Source of the DNA: Straminergon stramineum
Taxonomy: Eukaryota > Streptophyta > Bryopsida > Hypnales > Calliergonaceae
Reading direction: 5' to 3'
DNA length: 64,000 bases
Assembly (NCBI GenBank): GCA_963920665.1
Contig: OY987271.1
Coordinates: 13,457,350-13,521,349, forward strand
The translations under genes were made by a program, and so were the position numbers. This document shows positions 1-12,880 of the stretch, one piece after another. Within the stretch, counting starts at the first letter, position 1. The number at the start of each line of letters is the position of its first letter. The notes beneath the pieces are model-generated. The model did not search any database, was not told the origin of the DNA, and saw only the letters and a program-made list of their open reading frames with translations.

Positions 1-290
1 CCCTCCAAAAATTAAAATAGGAAATGGTTACGTTGAATTTGACATGACCACAAGGATGGATGAAGGAGAAATGAAATGTTAGGAAAAAGGGTTTTTCCAA
101 ATCTCCACTTTCTAAACTAATTTGCTTTCTTTATTACTTAATTAACTTTTGATCACTTAGTATTGAATGCCTCAGTTTTAGGATTTTCTGGAGTTATTCC
201 TCACAAAAGGGGGGAGCGGTACTTGAAAAGTTTGAACGCCTTCCCTCCACTTTGTAAGGGGAGAAACTCAAACTCATGTTTTCTGGCGCC

Positions 291-760
291 CCTGACCCGC
301 GGTCGCCCCATACGCAGCCGCCTCCATCGTCATGAACTAGAAGACCTCTTGAGTCTGAGACCTGCAGTCGCCCCATCAGCCGCGGTCGCCCAAGAAATGA
401 CCTGTGGTCACCCCCCTAAGCCCCCTTCTACCCGCATTTGCCCCCCTTAGACCCGCACTCACCCCCCTAGACCCATAGTCGCCCCCTTCTACCCGCACTC
501 GCCTCCCCTGGACCCGCACTCGCCCCCCCCCTCGACCTGTAGTCGCCCTGGATTGGACCTGCAGTCGCCCCGAATTGAACCCGCAGTCGCCCTCATTCTA
601 GGACCCGCGGTCGCCCCATCTTACCCACACGCGCCCCACCCGCATTCGCCCCCCCCGACCTATAGTCACCCTGGATTGGACCCGCAGTCGCCCTAGATTG
701 AACCCGTAGTCGCCCTCATTCTAGGACCCGCGGTCGCCCCACCCGTAGTCGCCTATGGTG
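291..760. repeat. GC-rich degenerate minisatellite
   Basis: The motif ACCCGCAGTCGCCC and close variants (ACCCGCACTCGCCC, ACCCGCGGTCGCCC, ACCTGTAGTCGCCC) recurs head to tail with irregular spacing of roughly 17-35 bases. Part of the block is itself duplicated: a segment around 530-600 resembles one around 655-725. The block is far richer in G+C than its surroundings. Frames that cross it are low-complexity and I do not call them genes. The first 290 bases show nothing recognisable. Confidence 0.85.
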
Positions 761-958
761 ACGTGGTCAAAGCTTTCCACGTCACTGTTGATAACCCGCC
801 ACGTAAGATAAAATTTTTGGCTGCCCTGCCCGAAAATCCTAAACCCTAATTTCGCGCTCGTCAAATTTGTCTCATATATGCGACACTCGTCTTATACGAC
901 ATGCGACATCAGACGAACAACTCAACACCCAAACCCCAAAACACGTTCGACAAAACAA

Positions 959-2644
959 CTATGATCGGAGTTGGAGCACCTTCACAAATAGCTTATACGC
1001 CACGTTGAGAAGTGTGATTGGTCTCCAATTCGTGAGTTTATTCCGTGAGTCCCCTTTATACAGCAACGTGATCAAACCTCCCGTGACCCCTGGTGGAAGC
1101 TGTTGCCGCTCCATGGCTTGGGTGAGTATCTTCAGGTTATTGTGCTTAATTACGTCCCAGTAATTGCAGAAGAATTCTGAGATGACCCCGTTAGGCCCTG
1201 GGGCTTTGCCATAGTCCAATTCTTTGACTACATCATCGAGCTCCTTCATTTCTATAGCCTTGCTCAAAGACAGCTTCATTGCATCTGGCACTCTGGAGCT
1301 CAGGCAGTCTAATACCTTGCCGGCTACCTCTTCCTAGGTTGGAGTGCGGGGCGGAGCTGTGTAAAGGCGAGAGTAGTATTGAGATCAAATCTCCTCCAGG
1401 GTTCGCTAGTCTGTATGGGGGCGACCTTGATCATCTTTGAGCTCATTGAGGTTGGACGCCCTAGTGTAGGCCTTGGCAGCTTTGAAAAATTCCCGCGAGC
1501 AGGAGTCTCCAGCCTTGATCCATTTCACCCAGCTCCTCACTCTCTGGCCCTCTAGCAGGTGGTTCTTGAAGGTGGCCAGCTACTCCCCGATCGACCCCAC
1601 CTTTTCGCGGATGTCCATGTTTTGGGGATCCTGATGCAGGACTGCTTGAAGCTTCGCAAGTTGCGATCTCAGCTTGGCCTCCGCTTCCTTTCGCTCCTTG
1701 GCTTTCCTGATGCAAAACACTTTGTAAAACTTCACAACACGTCTAAGTTTACCAGTGAACCTAAGATTTGGGGAATCTTCCCACAGTTTCGGAATTGTTG
1801 TTTTGACTTCCAAATCTTGGAGGTGGAAGAACAACATTTTGTAGGCAGACTTCCTTAGGACTTGTGGTTGTAATTGCACCGTGAAGGTGACTGCAAGATG
1901 GTCCGCATGGCCACTGTCTCCCCGGATAATGTACTCTGTGATTGGAGAGGGGCCGGCTCCTACTTGCTGAAAGGCGTAGCATTGATCTAGTTTGGCCAGA
2001 GATCTCAACCCATGGCGCCGCTTGTTGTTCCAAGAAAACTTGAGCCTTCCGTTTGTAGGAAAGTGATCCACCACGTCTAAGGCATCTTTCAGCAGGGTGA
2101 ATATTCGGCTCTCTCCTATCGAGATAATGCGTCCGTTGAGGTTGGACTTGTCTTCTGGTCTTTCGATGAAGTTCCAATTCCCACACAACATCCATCAACA
2201 GTCCCTTGCGAGGTCATCAAGTAATGTCTCCCATAGTGCACATCGGACCCTCACGTTGTTCAACGCATAAACATTGAGCACCGAGATGTCCCCTTTGGGA
2301 ACCTCGCTGAACCTTACCCATTGGGTGCGGCCGCAAGGTGATTGACTGGTATCTGTTACCATGTGTGCAAGTTGGGGTGCTATCCACATGCAGATGGCCC
2401 CTACTCTAGCACCTTGCTCACCTTCGTCATGCCCGAAGCCGACAGCTGCTTCCCTGCCAAAAAATTTCGCCCGAGGCTATAGTTTGTGCTCTAGTGCAGT
2501 GAGTTTGGGCCCTTTGAGACAGTGCTCTTGCAGGCACAAAATTCCAATGTCTCTAAACAACGGCCTAAAGTAGTGCCTGACCACCTCGACCTTCAAGGAA
2601 TTGTTAAGCCCCTATACGTTTTGCATTGTCACTGTCAACTTCAT
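959..2644 (-). pseudogene. LINE ORF2, endonuclease plus truncated reverse transcriptase
   Basis: One minus-strand frame runs from an ATG at 2644 (MKLTVTMQNV) to 959. Endonuclease landmarks appear in order: LQEH, NVYALNN, GNWNFIERP, LDQCY and GHADHLAV, which stands where SDHxPV is usual. The start of a reverse transcriptase follows, with KAPGPNGVISEFF and NWRPITLLNVAYK, and the frame stops before the YADD motif. In-frame stops are TAG at 2612, 2477, 1580, 1406, 1334 and 959, and TGA at 2195 and 1385, with no frameshift seen. ORF2 proteins nick target DNA and copy LINE RNA into it. This copy cannot do so. Confidence 0.85.
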
Positions 2645-3342
2645 AACAGGGGAGAGGAGATAGAGGGCTCTTGGAAGAGCGCTATGCTTCGCAACCCACG
2701 GCTTTCTGCCACCGAGCATGGCGTGTCCCTTCGCTGATATAGGGACGATTGACGTTTCCTCATTGCTGACTCTACCACTTCTTGTCTCCTAGCTCTTTGG
2801 TTCGACGTGAGCCCTTTGGAGAGGGGCGTGGCACTTCCTCCTCCCTTTTGCGTTTGGAGCCATTCTTGGAATTCATCTCTCAAGTGAGCAAGGATACCGT
2901 CATACCTCGGCGTGTGGGGCAAAGGAGGGGTGTTTACTTGTGCATCGCAGACCACAGCGGTTGGCACAAATTGCAGCCGCATTGCCTGTGCAGCTGTGGC
3001 TCCATTCGGTGCGTGTTCGGTGGAGGTTGACACCCTTGTGACTATGTTGAGATCTAGGGCCCATGTGACTATCTGCGGTGCCACGGTCTCGCTTGTTCTG
3101 GCACAGCGGGCGCTCCCATCGGAAGGGCATTGTGTGCAGCGCTATGAGTTATTTCTAGCCTTTGTTTGGATTCGCCCTTAAACACCGAAGAGCACTTGCT
3201 ACTCGCCTTCCGTCGGCACCATAGTGGCATCTTGCCCCTCCTCGCATTCTGCGGTCCCACCCCTCTTTTCTGGTCTTGGCTGAATTGGATTCTCATAAAT
3301 GACTCGCCCTTGGATCCCCTCTTGCGGGCACGGGCCGTCCTA

Positions 3343-4690
3343 CTATAGTCCCCTCGTCCCCTCTCGCGGCCTGGCGGGCAGCTCCGCACTCTCTAAGCAC
3401 AATCCGGCGTTCCTTGGTTGAGTGCTCCCCTTTGGTGGGCTCAATCTATGCAATTCGTCTGCTCTGCCGGCTTTTGGGGTAACACCGTGCACCTGCGAGT
3501 TGGTGGTGCCCCCCAACTCTATGTATAGACGTGGTGATTTCTTCCCCTTTTTCTTCAAGACTACTTCCCATCCTTGCTCCTCGTGTTGCGGTAGTGGATT
3601 CGAGTCGCCATTGGTGTTCCCCAGCTTGGCGGTGGAGGTTTCTGATGAGCCGCCTTGCTCTCGGGAGTCTCCAATCTCTAACAAGATGGTCGGATTTTGT
3701 CCTGTGCGTAATACTAGTGGAGGAGGGAGTACTGTATGGGGTTCGCCACTTCCCCTTTTACCAACTTGTACTCCCTTCCCTGCGTCTGTGGTAGCTGTCT
3801 TCTTGTCCGAACCAGTCGTGCTTTTGTTAGCTTTCCACTTTAAGCTAGTGTAGTCTTTGACCAGGTGATCAGTGGAGTGGCATAGGCGGCATCGGATTGG
3901 TAAATTGCAATAATCGACAACAATCACAGATGTCTCTCCAGTACCTTCGTTCGTGACTGACAAGCGAGTCTTCCACCCTTGGTCAGCTTGAATCGCGATG
4001 CAGAACTTCTGATCCACCGTAGTCGCATTATGCTTGTCACTCCCTAGAAGATCTCCCAATCCACCTGCGATTATGTGGGCGACCCCTAAGAATTCCCTGG
4101 AGGGTGACCTAGGTGGGGACCTTGAGCCGTGAGGGTCGGTTGGCATTGAACCCAGACGCCCATGTTTGAAGGATACAAGTCCCCCACCGAGAATGGTGAG
4201 GTGTGAGCATAAGGATTTTCTGCGTGGCTATACTCTGCCTTGTCAGGATCTGGAAGAAGCCCTTGCCCAGGTCTTTGCCGATGCCAACCCATTCACCGAT
4301 TTGGGTTTGCAGTGCCGCGATCCATTGCGTAAGCACTGTTGGGCTATGGCGACCCCCAACGAAGTATGCGACCACCGCAAGCCTCTGTAGACACTTAGTC
4401 TCCTTCCTGACCATTTCCTGATTCACCTTAACCTCCTGAATCATGTTGCAAATTAGAAACCCAACCAAGCTCTGAGCATAGCCCTCCGGCAACCTTTCCC
4501 CATCAACTGCGATCGTTGGGTGGATTTTCGCGTGTCTTCCCATGCTAGTGACAACAACGACCAGCTCGGGTTCGATTTCTTCCTCCACGCATCGTTCCCG
4601 CCTCGACCTATCGCTGCCCCCGACCACAGAGATCACAGGGGCGTGCTCAAGCCTCTCTTTTAGGGACTCCGCGTACGACATTCGTGACAT
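3343..4690 (-). pseudogene. LINE ORF1, gag-like RNA-binding protein (broken)
   Basis: Read leftwards from an ATG at 4690, the N-terminal half resembles the DUF4283 domain of plant LINE ORF1 proteins, with a GKGFFQIL core and a downstream aromatic motif ending near 4110. A frameshift around 4110-4146 moves the reading into the next frame. That frame carries a CxxCxxxxHxxxx knuckle (CRLCHSTDHLVKDY) whose last cysteine has become tyrosine, then a basic low-complexity tail ending at 3343. Proteins of this family coat LINE RNA. The frameshift and the lost knuckle cysteine mark a dead copy. Confidence 0.75.
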
Positions 4691-4990
4691 CGTTCTCGGT
4701 TTTCCCTCTCCACGTCGTGTATACGAACCTTAATTTAACCCTAAAAACGGACAACTCCACCCGGATTTGATTCCCTCACCGAGTTTGGTCGAGAGGAAGC
4801 GATTGGTTGTCTGGCGCAAGCAAACAAATCCGAATTGAGCACATTTGATTGTCTTAGGACGTAGTGGATCTCTAATCACACCAAACGTGCTCACAATCTC
4901 CATTGGAGCATCGCCGGAGCTGCGCTGCGCCCCCCAGAGTAAATGCCAAACGCCAATTCCTTTCAATTCTCAGTCCATCAAAAAAATTTC

Positions 4991-7900
4991 TATTGTCAAA
5001 TTCCGGAGATATAACTTATCTTGACCCAATTTTTTCTAGTCACATTTCTCAAGGAGTCACATCCTACAGTCACATTTGTGCCCATTTTCTTACAGTATAA
5101 AACCATGAAGGCTTAATAAGTTAATTTTCTAATCAATTAGACTTATATCACCTCTATTGGACTTTCCATAGTTGCTTTGGCTTGCTTGGACTCATTTGAG
5201 CTCATTCAGGTGAAATGGACTCACATTGGATTCCATCCACTGACCTCAAGGGAAAGAAAAATAATTTTTTTCACAACTAAAATTCTATTGCATGAAGAAA
5301 ACCCAGCCTAAATTTCCCTCAAAGGATATTATGAACCCTAAATCAAAAGCATCTAAATACAGTGTAAAAAAATGACTTTCTATTTCAAATTTGTGTAAAT
5401 ATCATTGCATTTATTTAGCTTCAAATGAATACTTGCTAGCATCAATATTATTCTAATAGGCCACAAAGATACCAATTTTTCTTAAAACAAAAACTTAGCT
5501 TACTAAAATATAACTTACAAATTACTAGAGCCTACAAATATTTATATAAAAGTATTGCAAACATCCCTAAAGATTCCTATTGGTTCAAAATGATTTCATA
5601 GAGGAGGCATGGACTTGCAATACAAAAAATTCAAAAATCAATATACTCTACTTTTGAATAATAATGTTGGAAGGATAGATGCCTCTAAAAATATCCACAA
5701 GTGCCAAATAATAAGGTGTGAGACCTAGGACCAACAACATTTTCAAGAAGAAACTTTAAACAATAACATATTTAGTTCAAAGATATGTTGTTGCTAGATC
5801 ACAAGCTTCAAAATTCTTTGTTGATATTGACAAGGTCTCTCATAGGCACATTAAAAACTAACTATGAAACTAGTGGATTATATGCAAACTAGTTGAGCAA
5901 GAGACAAAAATGAAACCTGATGAAGGCATATATGTACAGTGATTTGCAACTCTAGCATTAGCCATATAGAGAAATCCTAAACACACCGCACATGTGGGTA
6001 GGCAACACCAAGTGTAAAAAGACAATGTAGTATAAGAACCACTCCAACTTGTTCTAGCATACCTTATCCCTATATTCAAATACATTTTAGGTATGGTAAA
6101 CCTAAGGATGCAGGATTTAGAGTTAGGTAGCTTCAGTTTGACTTGCAGTGGCAATGTTCAAAATAAGTTTCCTGCCTTGGGCAGCACAATGTGCCCTTGA
6201 TTGTATCTCAAAGTGTGAAAAGAAGTGTCTGATTCTTTTCAAGGGCTTGTCTTCAAAAACAAAATTGACTTGATTCTTGCAAAAGTGTAGTATCCCATTC
6301 TATTTTGTCTTCTCGTAGTTTGATGTTGAAGATACAATCAAGGTCTCACATCATTTGTTCTTGAAGCTTGTGATAGGATGTTAAGCCTTTAGAGCTCTAG
6401 GTCAAAGGGGGAAAAATTTTGGTTTCAAATTACATTGTAGTTGTGACACCTTTAGAACATACAATTAGGATTAAAAAAACTCAAGTAGGATCCTTTCCAA
6501 TCATAATAAGTTGATTGTCAATCAAAAATCACTAACCACTTGTGGCTTAGACCCCTAATCTTTTAGAAGACAATCTTCATACCTATGATTCTGGGTCAAT
6601 ATGTGGGCATGCAGGGTGATTGCAAGAAACACTTGTCCTACTTTTTGTCCCCTTGTCCTTGGACGGGTGGTTTTTTTCTCATAACTTTTGCATCATTTTT
6701 CCGTTTGGCGTGAAATTTGAAATGAAGGTACATATGGTAGTTTTAGACATTGTGTAATTTTTTCAAATTATTTTACTATTTTTAACCTACCCCCGATTGG
6801 ATGTTTACCTTAAACATTTAGGGGGGGGGGGGTAGTCCTATTTTTGACCCAAAAATGTGAAATTGAAGCCACAAATTGGACATGTTGGAGGTCTACTAAC
6901 ATTACAAGGATTGAAGATGAGTTTTTATGAAAATAGTAACATGTTGGTTGCCTACATGGGGCCAAAGTAACCTTCCTTTGCACAAAGTCTACGAAGAGTG
7001 AAAAAATTTCCTAGATGAATTATTTGGTGTAATGGGAGTGCAATTTTCTCTAACAAAATGCCTTTTTTTATGGAATTTTTTTGAATTTTATTTAGATTAC
7101 TAAAAATGAAAAGGTCCACATACCCCTTTTCTGCTCTCAATGGCTTCTGTAGTACTCTATAGTAGTCTATAGGATTGCATAGTATTGAATCAATGGTTTA
7201 GATTTGCAGGTGCCCTAAATCAACGATTGATAATCGCAAGCCCAAGCTGACACACGGAATTAATAGTAGTCTATAGTATTGCCAGTTTTATGGCTAAAAA
7301 TCACGTTTTCGAGCCAAAAACGTGAGATGTTTCATGAAATCACCCTATAGCATAAGTAGAGGTCTATAGTGAGTAAGATTGAAACTTCGAACAACGCAAT
7401 GGACTTTTATTATTCGATGGAAGACAGAGAATCCTTTTATGTCTGTATAAGAGGAAAGTGTTAATGTTCATCCTTGGAATTTTGTGTGGAAAGGGGAGGT
7501 CTTGCAAAATAGTTTGACCTCCAAATCTCCAATGAGTGCTCTTCAATTTTTTTAAGCAAATGATTCAAAGAGTAACTCAAAAGGATGATTTTTACAATGA
7601 CTAGCATGTCCTTTAAAGATTAAACAACCATATCTAGAATTTTCAATAACATGCACTACCTGCTAAGCTCTATGTTGTTGTCTCTAAGCAATAGATGCAA
7701 TGGTTGAAGTTTGTGTCTTATTTGAATACTATAATTGTTGGATTGGATTGATGAAAAGTAATTTTGAAAGTAGACGCTAGAACTTTAGGTAAATTATTTT
7801 TTCAAGAAACAAATTTGTATGGTGAATAGTAGCAAAAAAATCTATGTTTAGCATTTATTGAATGCCATTTTTTGGAAAGAAACAAATATTCGAGAGGGAA

Positions 7901-9440
7901 GTACCAACCTTGACCTCTTCTTATAGTAGTTCACTTATCTTTCCTCAAAAAATGAAGATCAACTTCATTAACATACAATCCCACTTCGTAGTTGCATAAA
8001 ATTCCAAGATAGGACGATGTTACAAAGATTTGCAATTGGGTACAAAGCTCTTGTTGTAGTAATGACTTCAAGGAGATTTCTTCAATCCTTAAACCAAGTT
8101 CATCTTCAACATACCTATCCTAATAGTTCTTTTGTATCTGAACAATTATCTTTCACAAACTCCAATGAAACATAAAAGTGTCATAGTGAACTTTGAGCTT
8201 GCATAAATCAATACCTATTTGTTCAATTCACTTGAAACTTCTACATTGAACTTGTCAATTCCTCATATATAAAATTTCATCCCCATCTCACTTGTTGTCT
8301 AAGTGTAGTGAATGTTTTTCCACTATTCACTTTCTACCACAATCATTGCCTCAAAATTTTGGCAAAAAATAAGAGATAATTAAGTGTAGAAAAATATCCT
8401 CTTAGTTTTACAATCAGATCATTAATATTCAATAAGATGGATTGCCTCAAATTTGGACCTCTTCACTTTGATGCTTCATATCTCTATGTACATAAATGTT
8501 TAAAGCCTTAAACTTGGTGCAATGATAGTTTATCTTGTCAAAAGTTTAGATACAAAATCTTGCCTTGATGACTTGAGCCATTTACAACCACAAAACTATC
8601 TTTTTTTTTGAGCAACAACAAGCTTACAATCTTGCACAAAAGTGCATCCCACATCCTTCAATCCACAAGGCAACCTCCCAATTAAGAGAGAGGCAAGGGG
8701 CAAACCTTCACCTCTAAGTACCCTTACACAAAATCCTAAACCTTCATGGCTAGCCACCGGCTAACCCTAATACCCCTAATCCTAATCTACACTATTAACC
8801 AAACCAATTAACAATTAACAAAGTAGCATAAATTCACAAGACCACACACATACATCAAATACAAATAGATGCCTACTTTCACCAGTGAATGACCCACATT
8901 ACAACAACTCCAAATGGCATAAAAGCTTTGCTATCATAGCATTGTCCATAGTTGGTTGACCAATACACAATAATTTTGAAGAGTTTTCTCCCAACTTTGC
9001 AGGAAATCAATTTATTACATTATCATGACTCTCAACAATCACTAGATTAAATTGACCATGAAGATAATGAACATCAACAATAACTTTTGTCTCATGTAAC
9101 TAAAGAATCTTTTCCCAACATTTGTGAGAATTGTATTTTATACATGGCACTTTGTGTAATTTACCAAGGTTCAATCAATGACATAATAATGCATGTGTTT
9201 GTAGGATTATGTGGTCAAATCAATTATGTTGTTTTAACTTCATTACCATCAATAATACGGATTAACCTCTTTGCTTGCATAATGCATTGTTTTCACAAGG
9301 ATGTAAGTGAGAAACAATATTCACGCACTTGATATAGAGGTTGTTTTGAACACATTTGTTGTACACATAGCGTGCGGAAAATACCATTTACAATACCCAA
9401 ATGTGTAAACTAACTCGAATTATCGTCCGAGGGGATTCTA
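4991..9440. other. AT-rich stretch without a recognisable gene
   Basis: No frame here has protein-like composition, and the longest (5870-6154 minus, 9087-9332 plus) match nothing I know. The stretch includes the dispersed repeat at 6610-6885 and a run of 12 G residues near 6822. The block at 8600-8830, with unusual C-rich phrases, may be another old repeat, but I cannot assign it. Confidence 0.6.
6610..6885 (+). repeat. Dispersed repeat family, copy 1
   Basis: This segment shares its order of blocks with the reverse complement of about 56830-57110. The blocks are TTGCAAGAAA, ATAACTTTTGC/GTAACTTTTGC, GAAATTTGAAATGAAGGTAC, a G-rich run, and CTATTTTTGACCCA. The spacers between blocks have diverged. 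Two copies 50 kb apart in opposite orientation indicate an old interspersed repeat of unknown class. I see no coding potential and no terminal repeats. Confidence 0.65.
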
Positions 9441-12400
9441 GTGTGTTGTCGTAAGCCTAGGTTATTCGTTCTACCAACTTAAGCTCTCTGTTGACCTTCT
9501 TTTCTCTATTTCCAGAACCCAATCCGGATTCCTATTCGGATTCGCTCTTCTCCAGATTCCGGATCCATCACTTCTCACACAAACACTCTAGTTTTGGGTA
9601 CCTCTGTTTTACCCTCAGAGGGTCCGCCTTTGATTGTATAGAGGGGTGGGGACTCACCACTCGTATTCCTCACACTCTCTCCTTTCTCTAAACAAAACAC
9701 ACCTAGATCAAATGTTGCGCTAGATCAGACCGGAAACACTCTCACAACTCTCCGGATGGCCAATCTAGAAGGTAGGTCACATAGAGCCGCTTCTAGACTT
9801 CTCCACTACAACGACAGACCAACAGAAACCGGAACTGATATAGGGATTGTTAGTCGTTCTCTAGATTGATCAAAGGGTTTGGCTGACCTTCTGGTAAATG
9901 ATATGGGGTTTCTTCCGCTGGCGGTTGCTTATCTCCGCATGGAACCCTCCTTGGTATTCCAGACCTGCACCCATACCACTCCTAATTGGATTCCCGTTCC
10001 AGGAGTTTAAAGACACATGCTCAAGACCAAAATCACTAGTCTAGACTACATCACAAACGTTCCTCACCAATCAGATCCGGATTCCTCCTTTCCTCCTCCT
10101 CTCTCACACTTCACACACTCACTAGGAAACACAAGGAAGCTGGATATACAATAGATCAATCCCTAAGGGTCCACTTGGTGGCTCAGATTAAAGAAAAGAT
10201 GACAAGATACAAACTATAATGCTAGGATGGAATGAGAGGCAACAATCTTGCCTCACACTTAAAAACTCAAAACAACTGAAGCCAAAAAGGCAAAAAGGGA
10301 ACCCAGAAATCTAGGTGACCACTCATAGACTCCCTGAGAAACCCGGAAAAGCCAGATCCTATAAATCCGGAACCTAGGCCCACGCCTGGAAACCCGGATC
10401 CGATTCAAAATTCAAATACTAACTGCCTAAAATTCTAACTACTTCGCCTTCCGCGCCTTCTTCTGGCTACTCTTGCCTTGGCTCAATGGCGCCTAGGTGG
10501 ATGACCTCAGAGTTGGCTTTGGAGTTGCCTTCGCCGAGGTCATCCGTAATGCTGCCCGGGTCTGGATCTTCTAGAGTTCCGGAGGAGAGTATTCCCTTTC
10601 TTCCTCCCCCTTGTCTTCCGATCCGGTCCGATACTCCTCCTCCTCAGATTTCTCAATCTGGGTTACCTCCTTTTTTTCTTCTTCACCTGGAGACGTCTCG
10701 TCCAATACGATTGGCTCGACCTCCTTCCTTGGTTGCAACTACTGCTCCATATGTTCGAATCCTTCCGGATGGGTCCGGGCTGGATTCAGCATTCCACCAA
10801 TCCACTCCGTTAGTTCACCCCGGTTCTAGATGCGAGGTGTTTGTAGTGGCTCCTTCATCGGAAGATGGAACACCGGAACTGGCGGTGAGACCGTAATCTC
10901 CCGTGTGGCCTCTGATGTTGTACTAGGCTCACGCGTTGTCTTCACGCTCCTCCGGATTGTCTTTTCTAGTTGTGTCGAGAAGGGTTCAGTCGAATGCCGG
11001 AGAGTTTCCCTCAGGGCTTCCGGTTTTGACGGCAGTGGCATCGAGGCGGTGAGCTTGATGGGAGTCTCTATGTCGAAATGGATCTCCGGAAAGTTGGAGA
11101 AGTCCATTACCCGGTCAAGGTCGATCCGTCCAAGCAGTTGCCTCATCTCCTTCAGTGTAATCTCCATCCGCGAGGAGAAGTCCACTAGTATTCGGATTAC
11201 CTTCGACCTAGTGAGGTGCCCTTCCTCGGTCAACTAGCTCAGGGTTAGAGCTGCCTTCATGACCAAGTTGGCCGGCTTGTCCACCAACCCGGATAGGTTC
11301 TTCAGCAGTTGCAGGGCTTCCTTCTCCCATTGCTTCATTGCAGCAATCTCCCCTTGAGCCCAGCTCAATCTTGCGTAAAGGTCCGCTTTCTCCTTCTCCA
11401 GGGCTACAATTTGCTTGTCCTTCTTCTCGAGGACTTCCGGATTCGGAAGTTTCTTCATAGCATCGAGGATGTCTTCCGGATTCGTCCTCAACTCCCGGCT
11501 AATCCTCCTTAGCAGATCCGCCAGATTCTCGTGGTACTCTTGCGCTTGGAGTACCCAGTTGAACCCGGTCTTGAAGAATCCGGACATGCTTCCTTCCTCC
11601 TCCTTCGATATCTTTTGCTGAGCCGGAAGCTTCCCCCAAGATGTCTGATCCGTCGACTTCCGGTGCCTCCGCTCCAAGGGTTACTCATCCTCTTTCGGAT
11701 CCTCCTCCTCTTCCACCAGTGGTTGCTCTACTATTACTTCTTTCGTGAGGTCGTATTGGAGGATGGTGGCTCCGGTGTTGTACTCCACCATTTCCGCATC
11801 GCTGAGAAGCTCTGCGTGGTGGTACAAATGGAAAAGATACGGCCCTATGGGGCTGGTCTTTCCTTTTCCTACGTTGGCGGCAAGCTTGGATACTACTGAT
11901 CCAATAACCTTGCCCCAACTGATTGGTCTACCTTCAAAAGCACCAAATATGGTGTTCGCTACCGTAATCGTAACCCGGGTGGGATTTTCCGGATACAAGA
12001 TGGGGATCAGGAACTCTAGGACATGCCTCTGCTGTGCATCCAGGCAATCACTAATCGCATACCCTTCCTTGGAATGGGCAGCGTTCCTAAACTTCCCGAC
12101 CGTAAACTTGTCGGTCCGGGAAGCTAAACCGGATCCCTTTTTAGGGAATCCGTAAGCCTTAGCCCAGACTTCATCAGTCTAGGTTGCAAGCCTTCCTCTC
12201 ACCATCAACTCGTATTGGTTTGACGCTCCTACAATCAACTCCTGAATCATCCGGTCGTTCTTTACGGTCCATGGCCGTAGGAACAGACCGACACAACCTC
12301 TCTCACTAAGGTCTTCCTCTAGCTGGGATCTCTCTCTCAACCTTTCTGGAATGGTTGGACAAACCATCCGGCCGGTGACCAAAGTCTTCCGGATATCTCC

Positions 12401-12833
12401 CTCCGCCATCTCAAACTACTCAGAAATCTGCGTATACTCTAGCTTCTTAGCCGAGCACTAATTCACCACTCTTTCACTCAACTATACACGCACAAAACAA
12501 TTGTGGAGAAAGAGGAAGAACAAATGAGAGTGGTAGGGTTAAGTACCCGTCAAAATACCGATCGTTCATAAAACGGACCGTTTACCCGTAACGGGTCCCT
12601 ATTTTCTAGACCGGAAGTCTAGACTGTAGGCTGTCACTATCCGGGTTTCCGGAATCCGGATCCGTCCTGGATCCCGTTACGAATTACTTGGAGTATCCTC
12701 TAGCCTTAATGAGTTGTTTAGGCTAAAAGGGTTCTCATCCTTTTTCCCTATTACAAATTTTGAAAAATTCTATGTAATTACACACTATGAAATACTAACC
12801 TCGTGATTTCTAGGATTACGACTCGCGACAACA
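9441..12833 (-). mobile_element. Unclassified 3.4-kb element with one long decayed frame
   Basis: The ends are GTGTGTTGTCG on the left and CGCGACAACA on the right, giving an 8-base inverted match (TGTTGTCG/CGACAACA). The 5-base word TTCTA directly flanks both ends (9436-9440 and 12834-12838), so it could be a target duplication. The interior is rich in CCGGA-type words and contains a long minus-strand frame at 10439-12409. I found no long terminal direct repeats and no transposase or polymerase motif. It could be a non-autonomous retroelement carrying a gag-like gene, or a DNA transposon. The boundaries are less certain than the coding frame. Confidence 0.45.
10439..12409 (-). pseudogene. Long element-encoded frame of unknown function, seven internal stops
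   Basis: From an ATG at 12409 a single minus-strand frame stays in register for 657 codons. Internal stops are TAG at 12179, 11234, 10826, 10739, 10571 and 10493, and TAA at 11681; it ends at TAG 10439. The first half is globular and aromatic-rich (for example GLFLRPWTVKND and PENPTRVTITVANTIFGAFEG). The middle is a likely coiled coil (11300-11500, KKDKQIVALEKEKADLYARL), and the end is Glu-rich then Lys/Arg-rich. This globular-coil-basic order is gag-like, but I do not recognise the family. The absence of any frameshift over 2 kb suggests it coded for a protein until fairly recently. Confidence 0.6.
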
Positions 12834-12880
12834 TTCTATTCTAAAATTTTGACAAACTCTGTAAGGCAAATGAGACTCTT

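Larger units (their letters stand above)
959..4990 (-). mobile_element. Decayed LINE (non-LTR retrotransposon), 3' part missing
   Basis: On the minus strand the order is ORF1 (gag-like, zinc knuckle), then ORF2 with an apurinic endonuclease and the start of a reverse transcriptase, which is the layout of plant L1-type LINEs. The match stops inside the reverse transcriptase near 960, so the YADD catalytic core, the 3' UTR and the poly(A) tail are all absent. LINEs normally lose their 5' ends, so losing the 3' end implies a later deletion or rearrangement at about 960. The 5' limit near 4990 is a guess based on where the sequence turns AT-rich. Confidence 0.85.

Noticed and set aside
2361..4733. 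Plus-strand frames opposite the LINE
   Set aside because: Endonuclease, DUF4283 and zinc-knuckle motifs all lie on the minus strand. The plus-strand frames are low-complexity shadows.
5101..9440. Small host genes in the AT-rich left region
   Set aside because: The frames are short, with random AT-rich composition and no convincing starts, splice sites or domains.
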